Positions 36,526 through 46,492 of a DNA stretch of 64,000 nt are shown here, one piece after another (the first letter of the stretch is position 1; the number at the start of each line of letters is the position of its first letter). The notes beneath the pieces were generated by a model. It was not told where the DNA came from and searched no databases. It was given only the letters and a program-made list of their open reading frames with translations. A program made the translations under genes and the position numbers. Origin of the DNA: Alphaproteobacteria bacterium (GTDB lineage: Bacteria > Pseudomonadota > Alphaproteobacteria > Rhizobiales > Rhizobiaceae); the NCBI GenBank assembly GCA_018823835.1, contig JAHJHT010000002.1, positions 868,001 to 932,000 on the forward strand, written 5' to 3'.

Positions 36526-37587
36526 TCAGCCGCAGGTACGGGCCGTCTTCAGCGCCTCGTCTCGCAAGGCCTTCGTCGTCGCGCCGAGCCGACGGACCGC
36601 CGCATAGAAGCGCGGATAGTCGCCCGCGCAGAGCTCGAAGAGCCGCAGGAACGCCGGCACCTGTTCGCTGTAGACGGAGGTCGCTGCAAGCTTGGCGTTG
36701 TTGATCGGGGCATCGATCCAGGCGTCGTATCCCCGGTAGCCGCCCCAGCGGCCGTCGCGCAGCCGCCGGTAGCGCTGCCGCAGCCGTTCGATGGCGGCCG
36801 CCTTCGCCGCCCGCTTCTGCGACACGGTTCCGGCGCGGCCATAAACCGCGGCCAGCTCGACCCGCGTTTGCGACACCAGCGCGAGAAAGGCGTCGCGACG
36901 CTTGCGCTCGGCCTCGTAGCGGCGCAGCGCGCCGGGGTCGCCCGTCGCGCGCAGCCATTTCTGCACCCCGGTCGTTTCGACCGCGACGGCGAAAGCCTCG
37001 TTGAAGGCGGAATCGCCGGCCACATAGACGCGCTGGTGGGCAAGCTCATGAAACACCAGTTCGGCGAGCGCGGTCTCGCCCTGCCGGAACATCGTGCTCA
37101 GCAGCGGATCGCTCGACCAGCCGAGCGTCGAATAGGCCGTGATGCCGGAGATGTAGACGTCAAAGCCCTGCTGCTTGAGCGCGGCGGCCTGCTCTGACGC
37201 GGACTCCTGCGAGAAATAGCCCCGGTAGGGAACGCAGCCGAAGACGGGGAAGCACCATGTGCGCGGCGCCAGCGAGAATTCCGGCGCGGCAAAGACCGCC
37301 AAAGTCACATAGTCCCGGTCGATATCGACGTAGCTGCGGTAGCTGCTGTTGTCGGGCAGCGCGAGTTCGTCGCTGGCAAACTGCCTGATGGCGCTCGCCG
37401 ATTGCATCCTGGCGCGCAATGGCTCGGGCGTCGCGGGGTCGTCGATCAGCCTTTCGACGTTCTTGCGCGCCGACATGATCTCGACATGCCCCTTCAGCGA
37501 CTGCGCGTAGTAGCAGCCGGTCAGGCCGAAAAGCAGGCCGGACAGCATGATCGAGGCAGCAACAGGTCGAAGCAATCCGAGCGTCAC
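36526..37587 (-). CDS. Lipoprotein with aminopeptidase-like metalloprotease domain
   Basis: A 353-residue protein of the putative-aminopeptidase family first known as DUF2265. It has a lipoprotein signal: hydrophobic residues 11-23 then the lipobox LTGC (Cys25), so it should be anchored to a membrane on the periplasmic side. A zinc-binding H-E-x2-H is in AELVFHELAHQRVYV, followed by a downstream NEAFAVAVE that may give the third metal ligand. The C-terminal half is helical and basic. The activity on peptides is inferred from family only. It converges with the hydratase gene (30 nt apart) and is preceded by the HD-GYP gene on the same strand. Confidence 0.85.
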   Translation of the reverse strand: MTLGLLRPVAASIMLSGLLFGLTGCYYAQSLKGHVEIMSARKNVERLIDDPATPEPLRARMQSASAIRQFASDELALPDNSSYRSYVDIDRDYVTLAVFAAPEFSLAPRTWCFPVFGCVPYRGYFSQESASEQAAALKQQGFDVYISGITAYSTLGWSSDPLLSTMFRQGETALAELVFHELAHQRVYVAGDSAFNEAFAVAVETTGVQKWLRATGDPGALRRYEAERKRRDAFLALVSQTRVELAAVYGRAGTVSQKRAAKAAAIERLRQRYRRLRDGRWGGYRGYDAWIDAPINNAKLAATSVYSEQVPAFLRLFELCAGDYPRFYAAVRRLGATTKALRDEALKTARTCG

Positions 37588-37689
37588 GTTTTGGCATCCA
37601 TAGGCTGCCTGTACCCGTCCGCCCCCGAGGCGCGCAAGCCTTCAACGGCCGGGCTCTAGCTCCAGGTGAAGGAAAAACTCAACGGGCGG

Positions 37690-38721
37690 TCAGAACTGGA
37701 AACCGTCCAGATCCGCCTGAGACAGGCCGAGCATTTCATCGGCGGCATGCGCAGTTTGCGCCGAGACGTTCGCCACCATTCGCCTTTCAGGCGACTGCAG
37801 ACCCATGCAATCGAAGAACTTGTTCAGAAGCATCTGGTCGAAATGACCTTTCCACGTCGCCATCATCGCCGCGGCAGTTTCCGGAGTGGACCCCTTCTTG
37901 TAGGGCCGGATGGACGTCAGCGCGTCGAAGACATCGCAAATGGCGACCATCCGAGCTGCCGCGACGATCTCGCCGTCTTTGAGACCGGCCGGATAGCCGG
38001 ACCCGTCCAGCTTCTCGTGATGCTGGAGGCAAACCTTCCCGACGATGTCTGGCAGGCCGGTTCCTTTCGCCAGTATCTCATACCCCTTGCGCGGGTGGGT
38101 TTGCATGACGGCTATCTCTTCAGCCGTGAGCATCCCGTTCTTGGTCAGGATCGCGGTCGGGATATGAAGCTTCCCGATATCGTGCAGAAGGCCGCTGACA
38201 CACAGTATCCGGACCAGTTTGCCCTCGAGCTTCAGATGCCGCGCGAACATGCCCACAAGCGCGCAGACAGCGATCGAATGTTGAAAGCTGATCTCGTCCT
38301 TTGTCTTGAGCTTGGTGAGGTTCAGGATGGTCGTCGGGCGCGTGAATACAAGCTGGTCGACGACATCGACAACCGCCTCGACCTTCTGGCGGTCTATTCC
38401 TGTTGACGAGGAGGCGCTGCCGAAGAGCGAGCGGACCATTTCGGTCGCCTGCTTCATGGCTGCCGCACCGTTGTCCGCCCCCTGGTTCTGATGGGGTTTC
38501 GGCTTCGCGGGTGTGCCGTTTTTCGGCCCAATCCCCCTGGACAGATCGATGGTCAGGGTACTCACCGAACTTTCGCGAAGCGCTTTCAGCTCAGCCGGAC
38601 TGGTCAGCTTGAACTGGCTTAGCGCGAAGGGGCTGCTCAGCCATTGCTTGCCGAATCCATGGATGAACATGCCGAGACAGGCTTCACTCTTGTCGATCTC
38701 AAGAAGCGTGGACTTCGTCAT
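37690..38721 (-). CDS. HD-GYP domain cyclic-di-GMP phosphodiesterase
   Basis: A 343-residue cytosolic protein. The N-terminal 120 residues resemble DUF3391, a frequent partner of HD-GYP. The catalytic domain has HD at 180-181 (HDIGK) and HHEKLDGSGYP at 234-244, with other metal ligands His148 and His209. All the residues needed to cleave cyclic-di-GMP to GMP appear present. No receiver or sensor domain other than DUF3391 is seen. With the GGDEF/EAL protein 5 kb away it makes two second-messenger genes in one accessory stretch. Confidence 0.92.
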   Translation of the reverse strand: MTKSTLLEIDKSEACLGMFIHGFGKQWLSSPFALSQFKLTSPAELKALRESSVSTLTIDLSRGIGPKNGTPAKPKPHQNQGADNGAAAMKQATEMVRSLFGSASSSTGIDRQKVEAVVDVVDQLVFTRPTTILNLTKLKTKDEISFQHSIAVCALVGMFARHLKLEGKLVRILCVSGLLHDIGKLHIPTAILTKNGMLTAEEIAVMQTHPRKGYEILAKGTGLPDIVGKVCLQHHEKLDGSGYPAGLKDGEIVAAARMVAICDVFDALTSIRPYKKGSTPETAAAMMATWKGHFDQMLLNKFFDCMGLQSPERRMVANVSAQTAHAADEMLGLSQADLDGFQF

Positions 38722-38911
38722 GCGATGCTGCCTGGCTGCCGATTAAGGCCTAAATCGCGGGAACATTTCAATCGCCCTTCAGGGCCTCCGATGGATACTT
38801 GATAAGTCTCAAGAATTAATACCCGTTGAATGATGGTTACCTGGAAGGCCGGAGGATGCTGTTCCGTGACCGCCGCCGTGGCTGCCGGCGCGTTCGGGAA
38901 CGCGACCGCCC

Positions 38912-39907
38912 TCAGCGCTCGCCGTCGGCAGCGCCAACGGTTTTCCGCCTTTCCAGCCACGCATAGACTTCGCCGACCACGCCGCGGCGGAAGACGAGGA
39001 CGCAGATCATGAAGATCAGGCCGGTGGCGATCGTTACCGGGAAGGAGGAGGTGGCCAGCATGTTCTGCAGCGCCACCACGAAGCCGGCGCCGAAGATCGG
39101 ACCGACCAGCGTGCCGATGCCGCCGAGCAGCGTCATCAGGATCACCTCGCCCGACATCTGCCAGGCGACGTCGGTGAGCGTCGCGAACTGGAACACCAGC
39201 GCCTTCACCGCGCCGGCGAGCCCCGCCAGCGCCGCCGACATGACGAAGGCCGCCAGCTTGTAGCGCTGCACGGAATAGCCGAGCGAGATGGCGCGGTCCT
39301 CGTTCTCGCGGATCGAGCGCAGGATCATGCCGAAGGGCGAGTTGACGATGCGCCAGACGCAGAACAGGCCGAACAGGAAATTGGCCATGACGAAATAGTA
39401 CATCGAGTGCGGATCCTGCAGGTCGAGCAGGCCGAGGAAGTTGCCGCGCGGCACGCCCTGGATGCCATCCTCGCCGCCGGTGAAATCGGCCTGGACGCAG
39501 AAGAAGAAGAACATCTGCGACAGGGCCAGCGTGATCATGGCGAAATAGATGCCCTGCCGGCGGATGGCGAAGAAGCCGATGATCACGCCGAGCAGTGCCG
39601 CGCCGATGACGCCGATGAGGATGCCGATTTCGGGTCCGACGCCCCACTCCTTGACGGCATGGGCGGTGAAATAGGCGGCGCCGCCGAAAAAGGCGGCATG
39701 GCCGAAGGACAGGAGGCCGGTGTAGCCGAGCAGAAGATTGAACGCGCAGGCAAACAGCGCGAAGCACATCATCTTCATGACGAAGATCGGATAGATGAAG
39801 AACGGCAGGGCGACGAGGATGACGATGCCGAGCGCAAGCAGCGCCGCCTCGATGGTCGATGTCCTGGATGTGGTGGCGTCGGCCGGGGTCACTGCCATCT
39901 CACGCAT
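38912..39907 (-). CDS. livM: Branched-chain amino-acid type ABC permease (LivM)
   Basis: A 331-residue permease with nine or so helices of the LivM family (YTGLLSFGHAAFFGGAAYFTAH, then the loop SPFGMILRSIRENEDRAISLGY). It starts within the end of livH; Met at 39907 is used, and Met at 39898 is equally likely. The five genes livK-G-F-H-M run leftwards as one operon, this being the last. Such systems import branched-chain amino acids, but many relatives carry aromatic acids, urea or amides, so the substrate is open. Confidence 0.9.
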   Translation of the reverse strand: MREMAVTPADATTSRTSTIEAALLALGIVILVALPFFIYPIFVMKMMCFALFACAFNLLLGYTGLLSFGHAAFFGGAAYFTAHAVKEWGVGPEIGILIGVIGAALLGVIIGFFAIRRQGIYFAMITLALSQMFFFFCVQADFTGGEDGIQGVPRGNFLGLLDLQDPHSMYYFVMANFLFGLFCVWRIVNSPFGMILRSIRENEDRAISLGYSVQRYKLAAFVMSAALAGLAGAVKALVFQFATLTDVAWQMSGEVILMTLLGGIGTLVGPIFGAGFVVALQNMLATSSFPVTIATGLIFMICVLVFRRGVVGEVYAWLERRKTVGAADGER

Positions 39908-40781
39908 CCCGCCCGAACAGCCCGGCCGGCCGCAGCAACAGCACGATCGCCATGATGACGAAGATCACGATGTTGGAGGCTTCCGGGTAAAACACCTTGG
40001 TCATGCCCTCGGCGAGGCCCAGCATGTAGCCGGTGACGATGGCGCCGAGAATCGAGCCCATGCCGCCGACCACGACGACGGCGAACACCACGATGATCAG
40101 GTTCTGCCCCATCAGCGGGCTGACCTGATAGACCGGCGCGGCGAGAACCCCTGCAAAGCCTGCCAGGCCGGCGCCGAGCCCGTAGGTCAGTGTCAGCATC
40201 AGCGGAACGTTGACGCCGAAGGCCTGGACCAGCTTGGGGTTCTCGGTCGCGGCGCGCAGATAGGAGCCGAACTGGGTCTTCTCCAGCAGCAGCCAGGTGC
40301 CGAGGCAGACGATCAGCGAGGCCACGACCACCCAGCCGCGATAGATGGGCAGGAACATGAAGCCGAGATTGGTGCCGCCCGCCAGCAGCGACGGCACCGG
40401 ATAGGGATTGCCGGAGACGCCGAAATAGTAGCGGAACACGCCCTCGATCACGAGCGCCAGGCCGAAGGTGAACAACAGACCGTAGAGCGGGTCGACATCG
40501 TAGAGCCGCGACAGCGCGAACCGCTCGACCCCGACGCTGAACAGGCCGACGACCAGCGGCGCCAGGATCAGCGCCGGCCAGTAGCCGATGCCGAGATGGG
40601 CGAGCATCAGATAGCCGATGAAGGCGCCCAGCATGTACTGGGCGCCATGCGCGAAATTGATGACGCGCAACAGGCCGAAGATGATGGCCAGGCCCAGCGA
40701 CAGCACGGCGTAGAACGACCCGTTGATGAGGCCGATCAGCAACTGGCCGGCGAAGGCCTGGATCGGGATGCCGAAGATCAT
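39900..40781 (-). CDS. livH: Branched-chain amino-acid type ABC permease (LivH)
   Basis: A 293-residue permease with eight helices of the LivH family. The start QAFAGQLLIGLINGSFYAVLSLGLAII and the loop TQFGSYLRAATENPKLVQAFGVN, which contacts the ATPase, are typical. It partners LivM to form the membrane channel. The gap to livF is 3 nt and the overlap with livM is 8 nt, showing tight coupling. Confidence 0.92.
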   Translation of the reverse strand: MIFGIPIQAFAGQLLIGLINGSFYAVLSLGLAIIFGLLRVINFAHGAQYMLGAFIGYLMLAHLGIGYWPALILAPLVVGLFSVGVERFALSRLYDVDPLYGLLFTFGLALVIEGVFRYYFGVSGNPYPVPSLLAGGTNLGFMFLPIYRGWVVVASLIVCLGTWLLLEKTQFGSYLRAATENPKLVQAFGVNVPLMLTLTYGLGAGLAGFAGVLAAPVYQVSPLMGQNLIIVVFAVVVVGGMGSILGAIVTGYMLGLAEGMTKVFYPEASNIVIFVIMAIVLLLRPAGLFGRDA

Positions 40782-40784
40782 CGG

Positions 40785-41492
40785 TCAGACTCCCAGCACA
40801 TCGTGAAGCTCATCCATGCGGCTCTCCAGGTCGCCGACCGGAAACTGCGACAGAACCTTGCCGTGTTCCATCAGGTAGAAGCGATCGGCGACGCGGCTGG
40901 CGAAGCGAAAATTCTGCTCGACGAGCAGGATGGTCATGCCGCGCTTCTTCAGCGTCGCGAGCAGGTCGCCGATGCGCTGCACGATCACCGGCGCCAGACC
41001 CTCGGTCGGCTCGTCGAGCAGCAGGACCTTGACGCCGGTGCGCAGGATGCGTGCAATCGCCAGCATCTGCTGTTCGCCGCCCGACAGTTTCGTGCCGGGG
41101 CTTGACCGCCGCTCCTCGAGATTGGGGAACAGATCGTAGATTTCCCGGACGCTCATGCCGCCTTGAGCGACCACAGGCGGCAGCATGAGGTTCTCGTCGA
41201 CGGTCAGCGTCGCGAAGATGCCGCGCTCTTCCGGCACGTAGCCGATGCCGGCGCGCGCGGTGTGATGCAGCGGCAGGCGCATCAGATCCTGGCCGGCAAA
41301 GCTCATCGTGCCGGTGCGCTTGCGCACCAGGCCCATGATGGCGCGCAGGGTTGTCGTCTTGCCGACGCCGTTGCGGCCAAGCAGCGTCACCGTCTCGCCC
41401 TCGTTTATGTCGAGGTCGACGCCATGCAGCGCGTGGCTTTCGCCGTACCAGGCGTTGAGGCCGCGAACCGAAAGCAGGGGCGCGTCAGGCAT
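40785..41492 (-). CDS. livF: ABC transporter ATP-binding protein (LivF)
   Basis: A 235-residue ATPase. Walker A GRNGVGKTT, signature LSGGEQQML, Walker B VLLLDEPTEGLAP and switch LLVEQN identify LivF, which unlike LivG ends its switch with Gln rather than His. The start at 41492 gives MPDAPLLSVRGLNAWYG, the normal N-terminus, and overlaps the livG end by 8 nt. It energises transport with LivG. Confidence 0.93.
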   Translation of the reverse strand: MPDAPLLSVRGLNAWYGESHALHGVDLDINEGETVTLLGRNGVGKTTTLRAIMGLVRKRTGTMSFAGQDLMRLPLHHTARAGIGYVPEERGIFATLTVDENLMLPPVVAQGGMSVREIYDLFPNLEERRSSPGTKLSGGEQQMLAIARILRTGVKVLLLDEPTEGLAPVIVQRIGDLLATLKKRGMTILLVEQNFRFASRVADRFYLMEHGKVLSQFPVGDLESRMDELHDVLGV

Positions 41493-42267
41493 GCTCCGAC
41501 CCCATATAGGCCTCGCGCACATTGGCGTCGTTGCTGACCGTTCCGTAGTCGCCCGCCGCGATGATCTCGCCGCGCTGGAGCACGGTGACCCAGCCGGCGA
41601 TGTCGGCGACGACGGAGAGATTGTGCTCGACCATCAGCACCGCGCGGTCGGCGGCGATCGACTTGACGAGCTTCGAGATGGTGCCGACGTCCTCGTGGCC
41701 CATGCCGGCCATCGGCTCGTCGAGCAGCAACACCTTGGGATCGAGCGCCAGCGTCGTGGCAATTTCCAGCACCCGCTTGCGGCCATAGGAAAGGTCGGCG
41801 GCTAGACCGTGCTTGGCGTCGTCCAGGCCAACCATGCGCAACAGTTCCTCGGCGCGCGGCGTCAGCCGGTCGAGGACCGAGAGCGAGCGCCAGAACTGGC
41901 TGGCAAGCCCGTTGGGCCGCTGCAGCGCGACACGCACATTGTCGAGCACGGTCAGGTGCGGAAACGTCGCCGAGATCTGGAACGAGCGCACGACGCCCAT
42001 CTGCGCCACCTTCGCGGGCGTCGCCCTGGTGATGTCGTGGCCGTCGAGCGTGATCGTGCCGGCCGTCGGCTGCAGGAATTTCGTCAGGAGGTTGAAGACG
42101 GTGGTCTTGCCGGCGCCGTTCGGCCCGATCAGCGCATGGACCATGCCGTGACGGACATCGAGGTCGACATCCCTGACCGCCACGAAGCCGGAAAAGTCGC
42201 GCCGCAGGCCGCGGGCGGATAAAACCGCCCGCGGCCCGGCGTCATGCGCGGGAGTCTGCGTGGTCAA
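41485..42267 (-). CDS. livG: ABC transporter ATP-binding protein (LivG)
   Basis: A 260-residue ATPase of the LivG type. Walker A GPNGAGKTT, signature LSYGRKRVLEIA, Walker B VLLLDEPMAGMGHED and switch LMVEHNL are complete. The LivG-like signature lacks the usual GGQ, as in the family. It is 9 nt from the binding-protein gene, so the operon is compact. Confidence 0.93.
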   Translation of the reverse strand: MTTQTPAHDAGPRAVLSARGLRRDFSGFVAVRDVDLDVRHGMVHALIGPNGAGKTTVFNLLTKFLQPTAGTITLDGHDITRATPAKVAQMGVVRSFQISATFPHLTVLDNVRVALQRPNGLASQFWRSLSVLDRLTPRAEELLRMVGLDDAKHGLAADLSYGRKRVLEIATTLALDPKVLLLDEPMAGMGHEDVGTISKLVKSIAADRAVLMVEHNLSVVADIAGWVTVLQRGEIIAAGDYGTVSNDANVREAYMGSEHA

Positions 42268-42276
42268 CGGCTGCGC

Positions 42277-43485
42277 TCACTTCACCAGCGGGCAGCCGGC
42301 CTCCGCGGGCTTGATGTAGGCTTCGTCGCCGGGGATCGTCGCCAGGACCTTGTAGTAGTCCCAGGGCTGGGTGCTTTCCGACGGCTTCTTCACCTCCATC
42401 AGGTACATGTCGTAGATCATGCGCCCGTTGGCGCCGACCTTGCCGCCGCGGGCAAAGACGTCCTCGACGGGCATCTCATGCAGGTTCTTGGCAACCGCCT
42501 CGGTCTCGTCCGTGCCGGCCTTGTCGATCGCCTTCAGGTACTGCGTGACCGCCGAGTAGGTGCCGGCCTGGATCATGTTGGGCATGCGGCCGGTGCGCTC
42601 CATGAAGCGCTTGGCCCATTCGCGCGACGCGTCGTCGCGGTCCCAGTAGAAGCCCTCGGTCAGGGTCAGGCCCTGCGCGGCCTCGAGCCCGAGACCATGC
42701 ACTTCGGCAAGGGTGAAGAGCAGCGCCGCGAGACGCTGGCCGCCCGCCACGATGCCGAACTCCGCCGCCTGCTTGATCGAATTGGCGGTGTCGAGGCCGG
42801 CGTTCGCCAGGCCGATCACCTTGGCGCCGGAGGCCTGCGCCTGCAGCAGGAAGGACGAATAGTCGGTCGTCGCCAGCGGGTGGCGAACGGCGCCGAGCAC
42901 GTTGCCGCCCTTCGACTTGACGAAGTTGGAGGTCTGCTCCTCAAGCGAATAGCCGAAGGCGTAGTCCGCGGTGAGGAAGAACCAGGTGTCGCCGCCCTGG
43001 CCGACCAGCGCGCCGCCGGTGCCGACGGCCAGCGCATGCGTGTCATAGGCCCAATGGAAACCGTAGGGCGAGCATGCCTTGCCGGTCAGGTCGGAACTCG
43101 CGGCACCGGTGACGATGTCGATCTTCTTCTTCTCGGCCGAAATGCCCTGCACGGCGAGCGCCACCGAGGAGGTGGTGAGTTCCATGATCGCGTCGACCTG
43201 CTCGGTGTCGTACCACTGGCGCGCGATGTTGGACGCGATGTCGGCCTTGTTCTGGTGATCGGCGGTGACCACCTCGACGGGCATGTCCTTGACCTTGCCG
43301 CCGAAGTCCTCGACCGCCATCTTGGCGGCCTCGTAGGACCACTTGCCGCCGAAGTCGGCGTAGACGCCGGACTGGTCGTTCAAAATGCCGATCTTGACCT
43401 TGTTGTCGGAAAACTCCTGCGCGGTCGCGGACAGGGTTGTGCCCGCCAGCAGCGCGAATGCGAGACTAGCCAACTTGAATGTCAT
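42277..43485 (-). CDS. Branched-chain amino-acid type ABC substrate-binding protein (LivK family)
   Basis: A 402-residue periplasmic binding protein. The signal peptide covers residues 1-22 (LASLAFALLAGTTLSATAQ). The mature start VKIGILNDQSGVYADFGG is typical of the family. The ligand region WFFLTADYAFGYSLEEQ and the hinge KSKGGNVLGAVRHPL suggest the class binding amides, aromatic acids or similar rather than leucine itself, but this is tentative. The start at 43485 has an excellent AGGAGG ribosome site. It is the first gene of the five-gene operon. Confidence 0.9.
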   Translation of the reverse strand: MTFKLASLAFALLAGTTLSATAQEFSDNKVKIGILNDQSGVYADFGGKWSYEAAKMAVEDFGGKVKDMPVEVVTADHQNKADIASNIARQWYDTEQVDAIMELTTSSVALAVQGISAEKKKIDIVTGAASSDLTGKACSPYGFHWAYDTHALAVGTGGALVGQGGDTWFFLTADYAFGYSLEEQTSNFVKSKGGNVLGAVRHPLATTDYSSFLLQAQASGAKVIGLANAGLDTANSIKQAAEFGIVAGGQRLAALLFTLAEVHGLGLEAAQGLTLTEGFYWDRDDASREWAKRFMERTGRMPNMIQAGTYSAVTQYLKAIDKAGTDETEAVAKNLHEMPVEDVFARGGKVGANGRMIYDMYLMEVKKPSESTQPWDYYKVLATIPGDEAYIKPAEAGCPLVK

Positions 43486-43634
43486 GAAAATCCTCCTTGA
43501 AGCTGACCTCAGCATCGCATCCCTCGGCAACGCTATCAATGAGCAGATGGTAGAAGCTGCAACAATTAGACATGCCCTTACGTCACCTGCGCGGGGTTGC
43601 GCGGACCCGCAAAACAGCCGGTCGGAGCTCGGAC

Positions 43635-46346
43635 TTATCCGGCCATCCCCTTCAGCCGGTAGAGCGCTTCGAGCGCCTCGCGCGGCGTCAGTTCGTCGGG
43701 GTTGATGGCCTCGAGTGCGGCGCCGAGCGCGTCGGTCTTTGCTGGCGGCGGGGCCTCGCGTTTTGCAACAGCCGAGAACAGCGGCAGATCGTCGACAAGG
43801 CGGTCGGCCTTGCCTGCAGATTCTCCGGTTTCAAGCTGCTGCAAAACGTTCTTGGCGCGCTGCACGACGGCGGCCGGCAGGCCGGCCAGGCGCGCCACCT
43901 GGACGCCGTAGCTGCGATCGGCAGCACCCATCGCGACCTCGTGCAGGAAGACCACGTCGCCCTCCCATTCCTTGACGCGCATGGTGACGTTGTGCAGCCG
44001 GCCGAGCTTGCTGCTGAGCGATGTCATCTCGTGGAAATGGGTCGCGAAGATCGCGCGGCAGCGGTTCTTCTCGTGCAGGTACTCGACCGCCGCCCAGGCG
44101 ATCGACAGGCCGTCGAAGGTCGCCGTGCCGCGGCCGATCTCGTCGAGGATGACGAGGCTCTTCTCGCTTGCCTGGTTGAGGATCGCCGCCGTCTCGACCA
44201 TCTCGACCATGAAGGTCGAGCGGCCGCGCGCCAGGTCGTCGGAGGCGCCGACGCGGGAGAACAGCCGGTCGACGACGCCGATGCGGGCGCTGGCCGCCGG
44301 CACGTAGCCGCCCATCTGCGCAAGAATCGCAATCAGCGCGTTCTGGCGCAGGAAGGTCGACTTGCCGCCCATGTTGGGGCCGGTCAGCAGCCAGATGGCG
44401 CCGTGGCGGGCATCGCCCTCTGGCGACAGGTCGCAATCATTGGCGACGAAGGGGCTTTCGGCCTGGCGGCGCAGCGCCTGCTCGACGACCGGGTGGCGGC
44501 CGCCCCTGATCTCGAAGGAGAGGCTTCCGTCGACCGCCGGGCGGCAATAGTCCTCGGCCGTCGCGAGCTTCGCGAGCGCGGCCGACACGTCGAGCACGGC
44601 GAGCGCCTCGGCGCCGGCGCGGATGGCCTCGGCGGCGGCGACGGATTCGGCGACCAGCCGGTCGAATACGCCCAACTCTATCGACAGCGAGCGGTCGGCG
44701 GCGTTGGCGATCTTGGTCTCCAGCCCGGCAAGCTCGGTGGTGGTGAAGCGCATGGCGCTCGCCATGGTCTGGCGGTGGATGAAGCGCGCCTTCAGTGCGT
44801 CGGAGCCGTTCAGCACCGCCTGGTGGTTGGCGGTCACCTCGATATAGTAGCCGAGCACGTTGTTGTGGCGGATCTTGAGCGAGCGGATGCCGGTCTCCTC
44901 GATCAGGTCGCGCTCCATGCCGAGGATTACCCGGCGCGAGGCGTCGCGCAGCGAACGCATCTCGTCGAGCTCGGCATCGTAATCCTGGCGTACGAAGCCG
45001 CCGTCGCGCTTGAGCAGCGGCAGCTCGTCGCCGAGGGCCGCGTCGAGATGGGCGGCAAAGTCCTTTGGCAGCGCGGCAATGGCGGCCATGGCGTCGGCGA
45101 GTTCCTCGGGCAGCGCCGCACCCGACAGCAGGTCGGCGATCTGGCCGGCGGCATCGAAGCCGGAGCGCAGCGCGCCGAGGTCGCGCGGGCCGCCGCGGTT
45201 GAGCGCCAGCCGCGTCAGCGCGCGCGGCATGTCGGCGACGCCCTTGAGTGCTGCGCGCAGCGCATCGCAAAGCTGCGGCTCGGCGAGGAAGAAGCCGACC
45301 GCGTCGAGCCGCTTGTTGATCGCCGCCGGATCGGTCAGCGGCGACATCAGCCGGTCGGCCAGCAGCCGCGCGCCGGCGCCGGTGACGGTGCGGTCGATGG
45401 CCTTGAACAGCGAGCCGTCGCGGCTGCCCGAGAGCGTGCGCAGGAGTTCCAGGTTGCCGCGCGTTGCCGGGTCGATGAACAGCGTCGAACCGGCCTGCTC
45501 GCGCTCCGGGAAGGAGAGCGGCGGGCGCTCGGCCTTCTGAGTCTTTTCGACATAGGCGACGATGGCCGCGATCGCCGACAGCTCGGCGCGGCCGAAGGCG
45601 CCGAAACTGTCGGGCGTGGCGACGTCGAAGAAGCGGCTGATGCGGCCGGCGGCGGCGGCCGAATCGAACAGCGTCGGCGGCTGCGGGCTGGCGACGCGGC
45701 CGAGCTGGTCGAACAGCGGCTTCAGTTCGGGATCGTGGAACACCGGCTCGGCGACGATCAGCTCGCGCGGATCAATACGGAAAATGTCGGAGGCGAGGTT
45801 GTCGGCGTCGGTCTCGGCGACGCGGAAGATGCCGGTCGACATCTCGATCCAGGCGAGCGCGTAGCTGCCCTGGCTGCCGGCGCCGGCCTTGACCCGCCCG
45901 AGCGCCATCAGGAAGCTCGACTCCGACGGCGCCAGAAGCTTGTCCTCGGTGATGGTGCCCGGCGTGACGAGGCGCACCACGTCGCGCTTGACCACCGATT
46001 TGGAGCCGCGCTTCTTGGCCTCGGCCGGGTCCTCGATCTGCTCGCAGACGGCGACGCGGAAACCGAGCCCTATCAGCTTCTGCAGGTAGTCGTCGGCGGC
46101 ATGCACCGGCACGCCGCACATCGGGATATCCTGGCCCTGATGCTTGCCGCGCTTGGTCAGCACGATGCCGAGGGCGCGCGAGGCGTGTTCGGCGTCGTCG
46201 AAGAACAGCTCGTAGAAATCGCCCATGCGATAGAACAGCAGCGAATCCGGATTGGCCGCCTTGATCTCGATGAACTGCTCGATCATCGGGGTCGCGGGCG
46301 GGTGTGCCTCGGGCTTCTCCGGCCTGGTGGGTGTACGGGTATCCAT
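43635..46346 (-). CDS. mutS: DNA mismatch repair protein MutS
   Basis: A 903-residue mismatch-recognition ATPase. The mismatch-contact motif MGDFYELF lies near residue 43. The Walker [10 protein letters not shown] is at 656-664, followed by DEIGRGTAT. All five MutS domains fit by length. It works with MutL to direct repair after replication. It is convergent in layout with nothing nearby: the liv operon starts 150 nt past its stop on the same strand. In many Rhizobiales mutS is flanked by glnD on one side and the malic enzyme gene on the other; here only the malic enzyme side is kept, at 1.3 kb. Confidence 0.97.
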   Translation of the reverse strand: MDTRTPTRPEKPEAHPPATPMIEQFIEIKAANPDSLLFYRMGDFYELFFDDAEHASRALGIVLTKRGKHQGQDIPMCGVPVHAADDYLQKLIGLGFRVAVCEQIEDPAEAKKRGSKSVVKRDVVRLVTPGTITEDKLLAPSESSFLMALGRVKAGAGSQGSYALAWIEMSTGIFRVAETDADNLASDIFRIDPRELIVAEPVFHDPELKPLFDQLGRVASPQPPTLFDSAAAAGRISRFFDVATPDSFGAFGRAELSAIAAIVAYVEKTQKAERPPLSFPEREQAGSTLFIDPATRGNLELLRTLSGSRDGSLFKAIDRTVTGAGARLLADRLMSPLTDPAAINKRLDAVGFFLAEPQLCDALRAALKGVADMPRALTRLALNRGGPRDLGALRSGFDAAGQIADLLSGAALPEELADAMAAIAALPKDFAAHLDAALGDELPLLKRDGGFVRQDYDAELDEMRSLRDASRRVILGMERDLIEETGIRSLKIRHNNVLGYYIEVTANHQAVLNGSDALKARFIHRQTMASAMRFTTTELAGLETKIANAADRSLSIELGVFDRLVAESVAAAEAIRAGAEALAVLDVSAALAKLATAEDYCRPAVDGSLSFEIRGGRHPVVEQALRRQAESPFVANDCDLSPEGDARHGAIWLLTGPNMGGKSTFLRQNALIAILAQMGGYVPAASARIGVVDRLFSRVGASDDLARGRSTFMVEMVETAAILNQASEKSLVILDEIGRGTATFDGLSIAWAAVEYLHEKNRCRAIFATHFHEMTSLSSKLGRLHNVTMRVKEWEGDVVFLHEVAMGAADRSYGVQVARLAGLPAAVVQRAKNVLQQLETGESAGKADRLVDDLPLFSAVAKREAPPPAKTDALGAALEAINPDELTPREALEALYRLKGMAG

Positions 46347-46492
46347 GGCCGGCGAACCTAGCAGAACATGGCGGCCATGGGTGCGGCCAAACGCCGTTCA
46401 TCCCCAACCATCGACTTGTCTTGCGACACTTGCTTAAAGCTGCCCCGACGCTAGGCTGCCGGCACCCATTCACGCGAGATTCCCGAGTGCCA

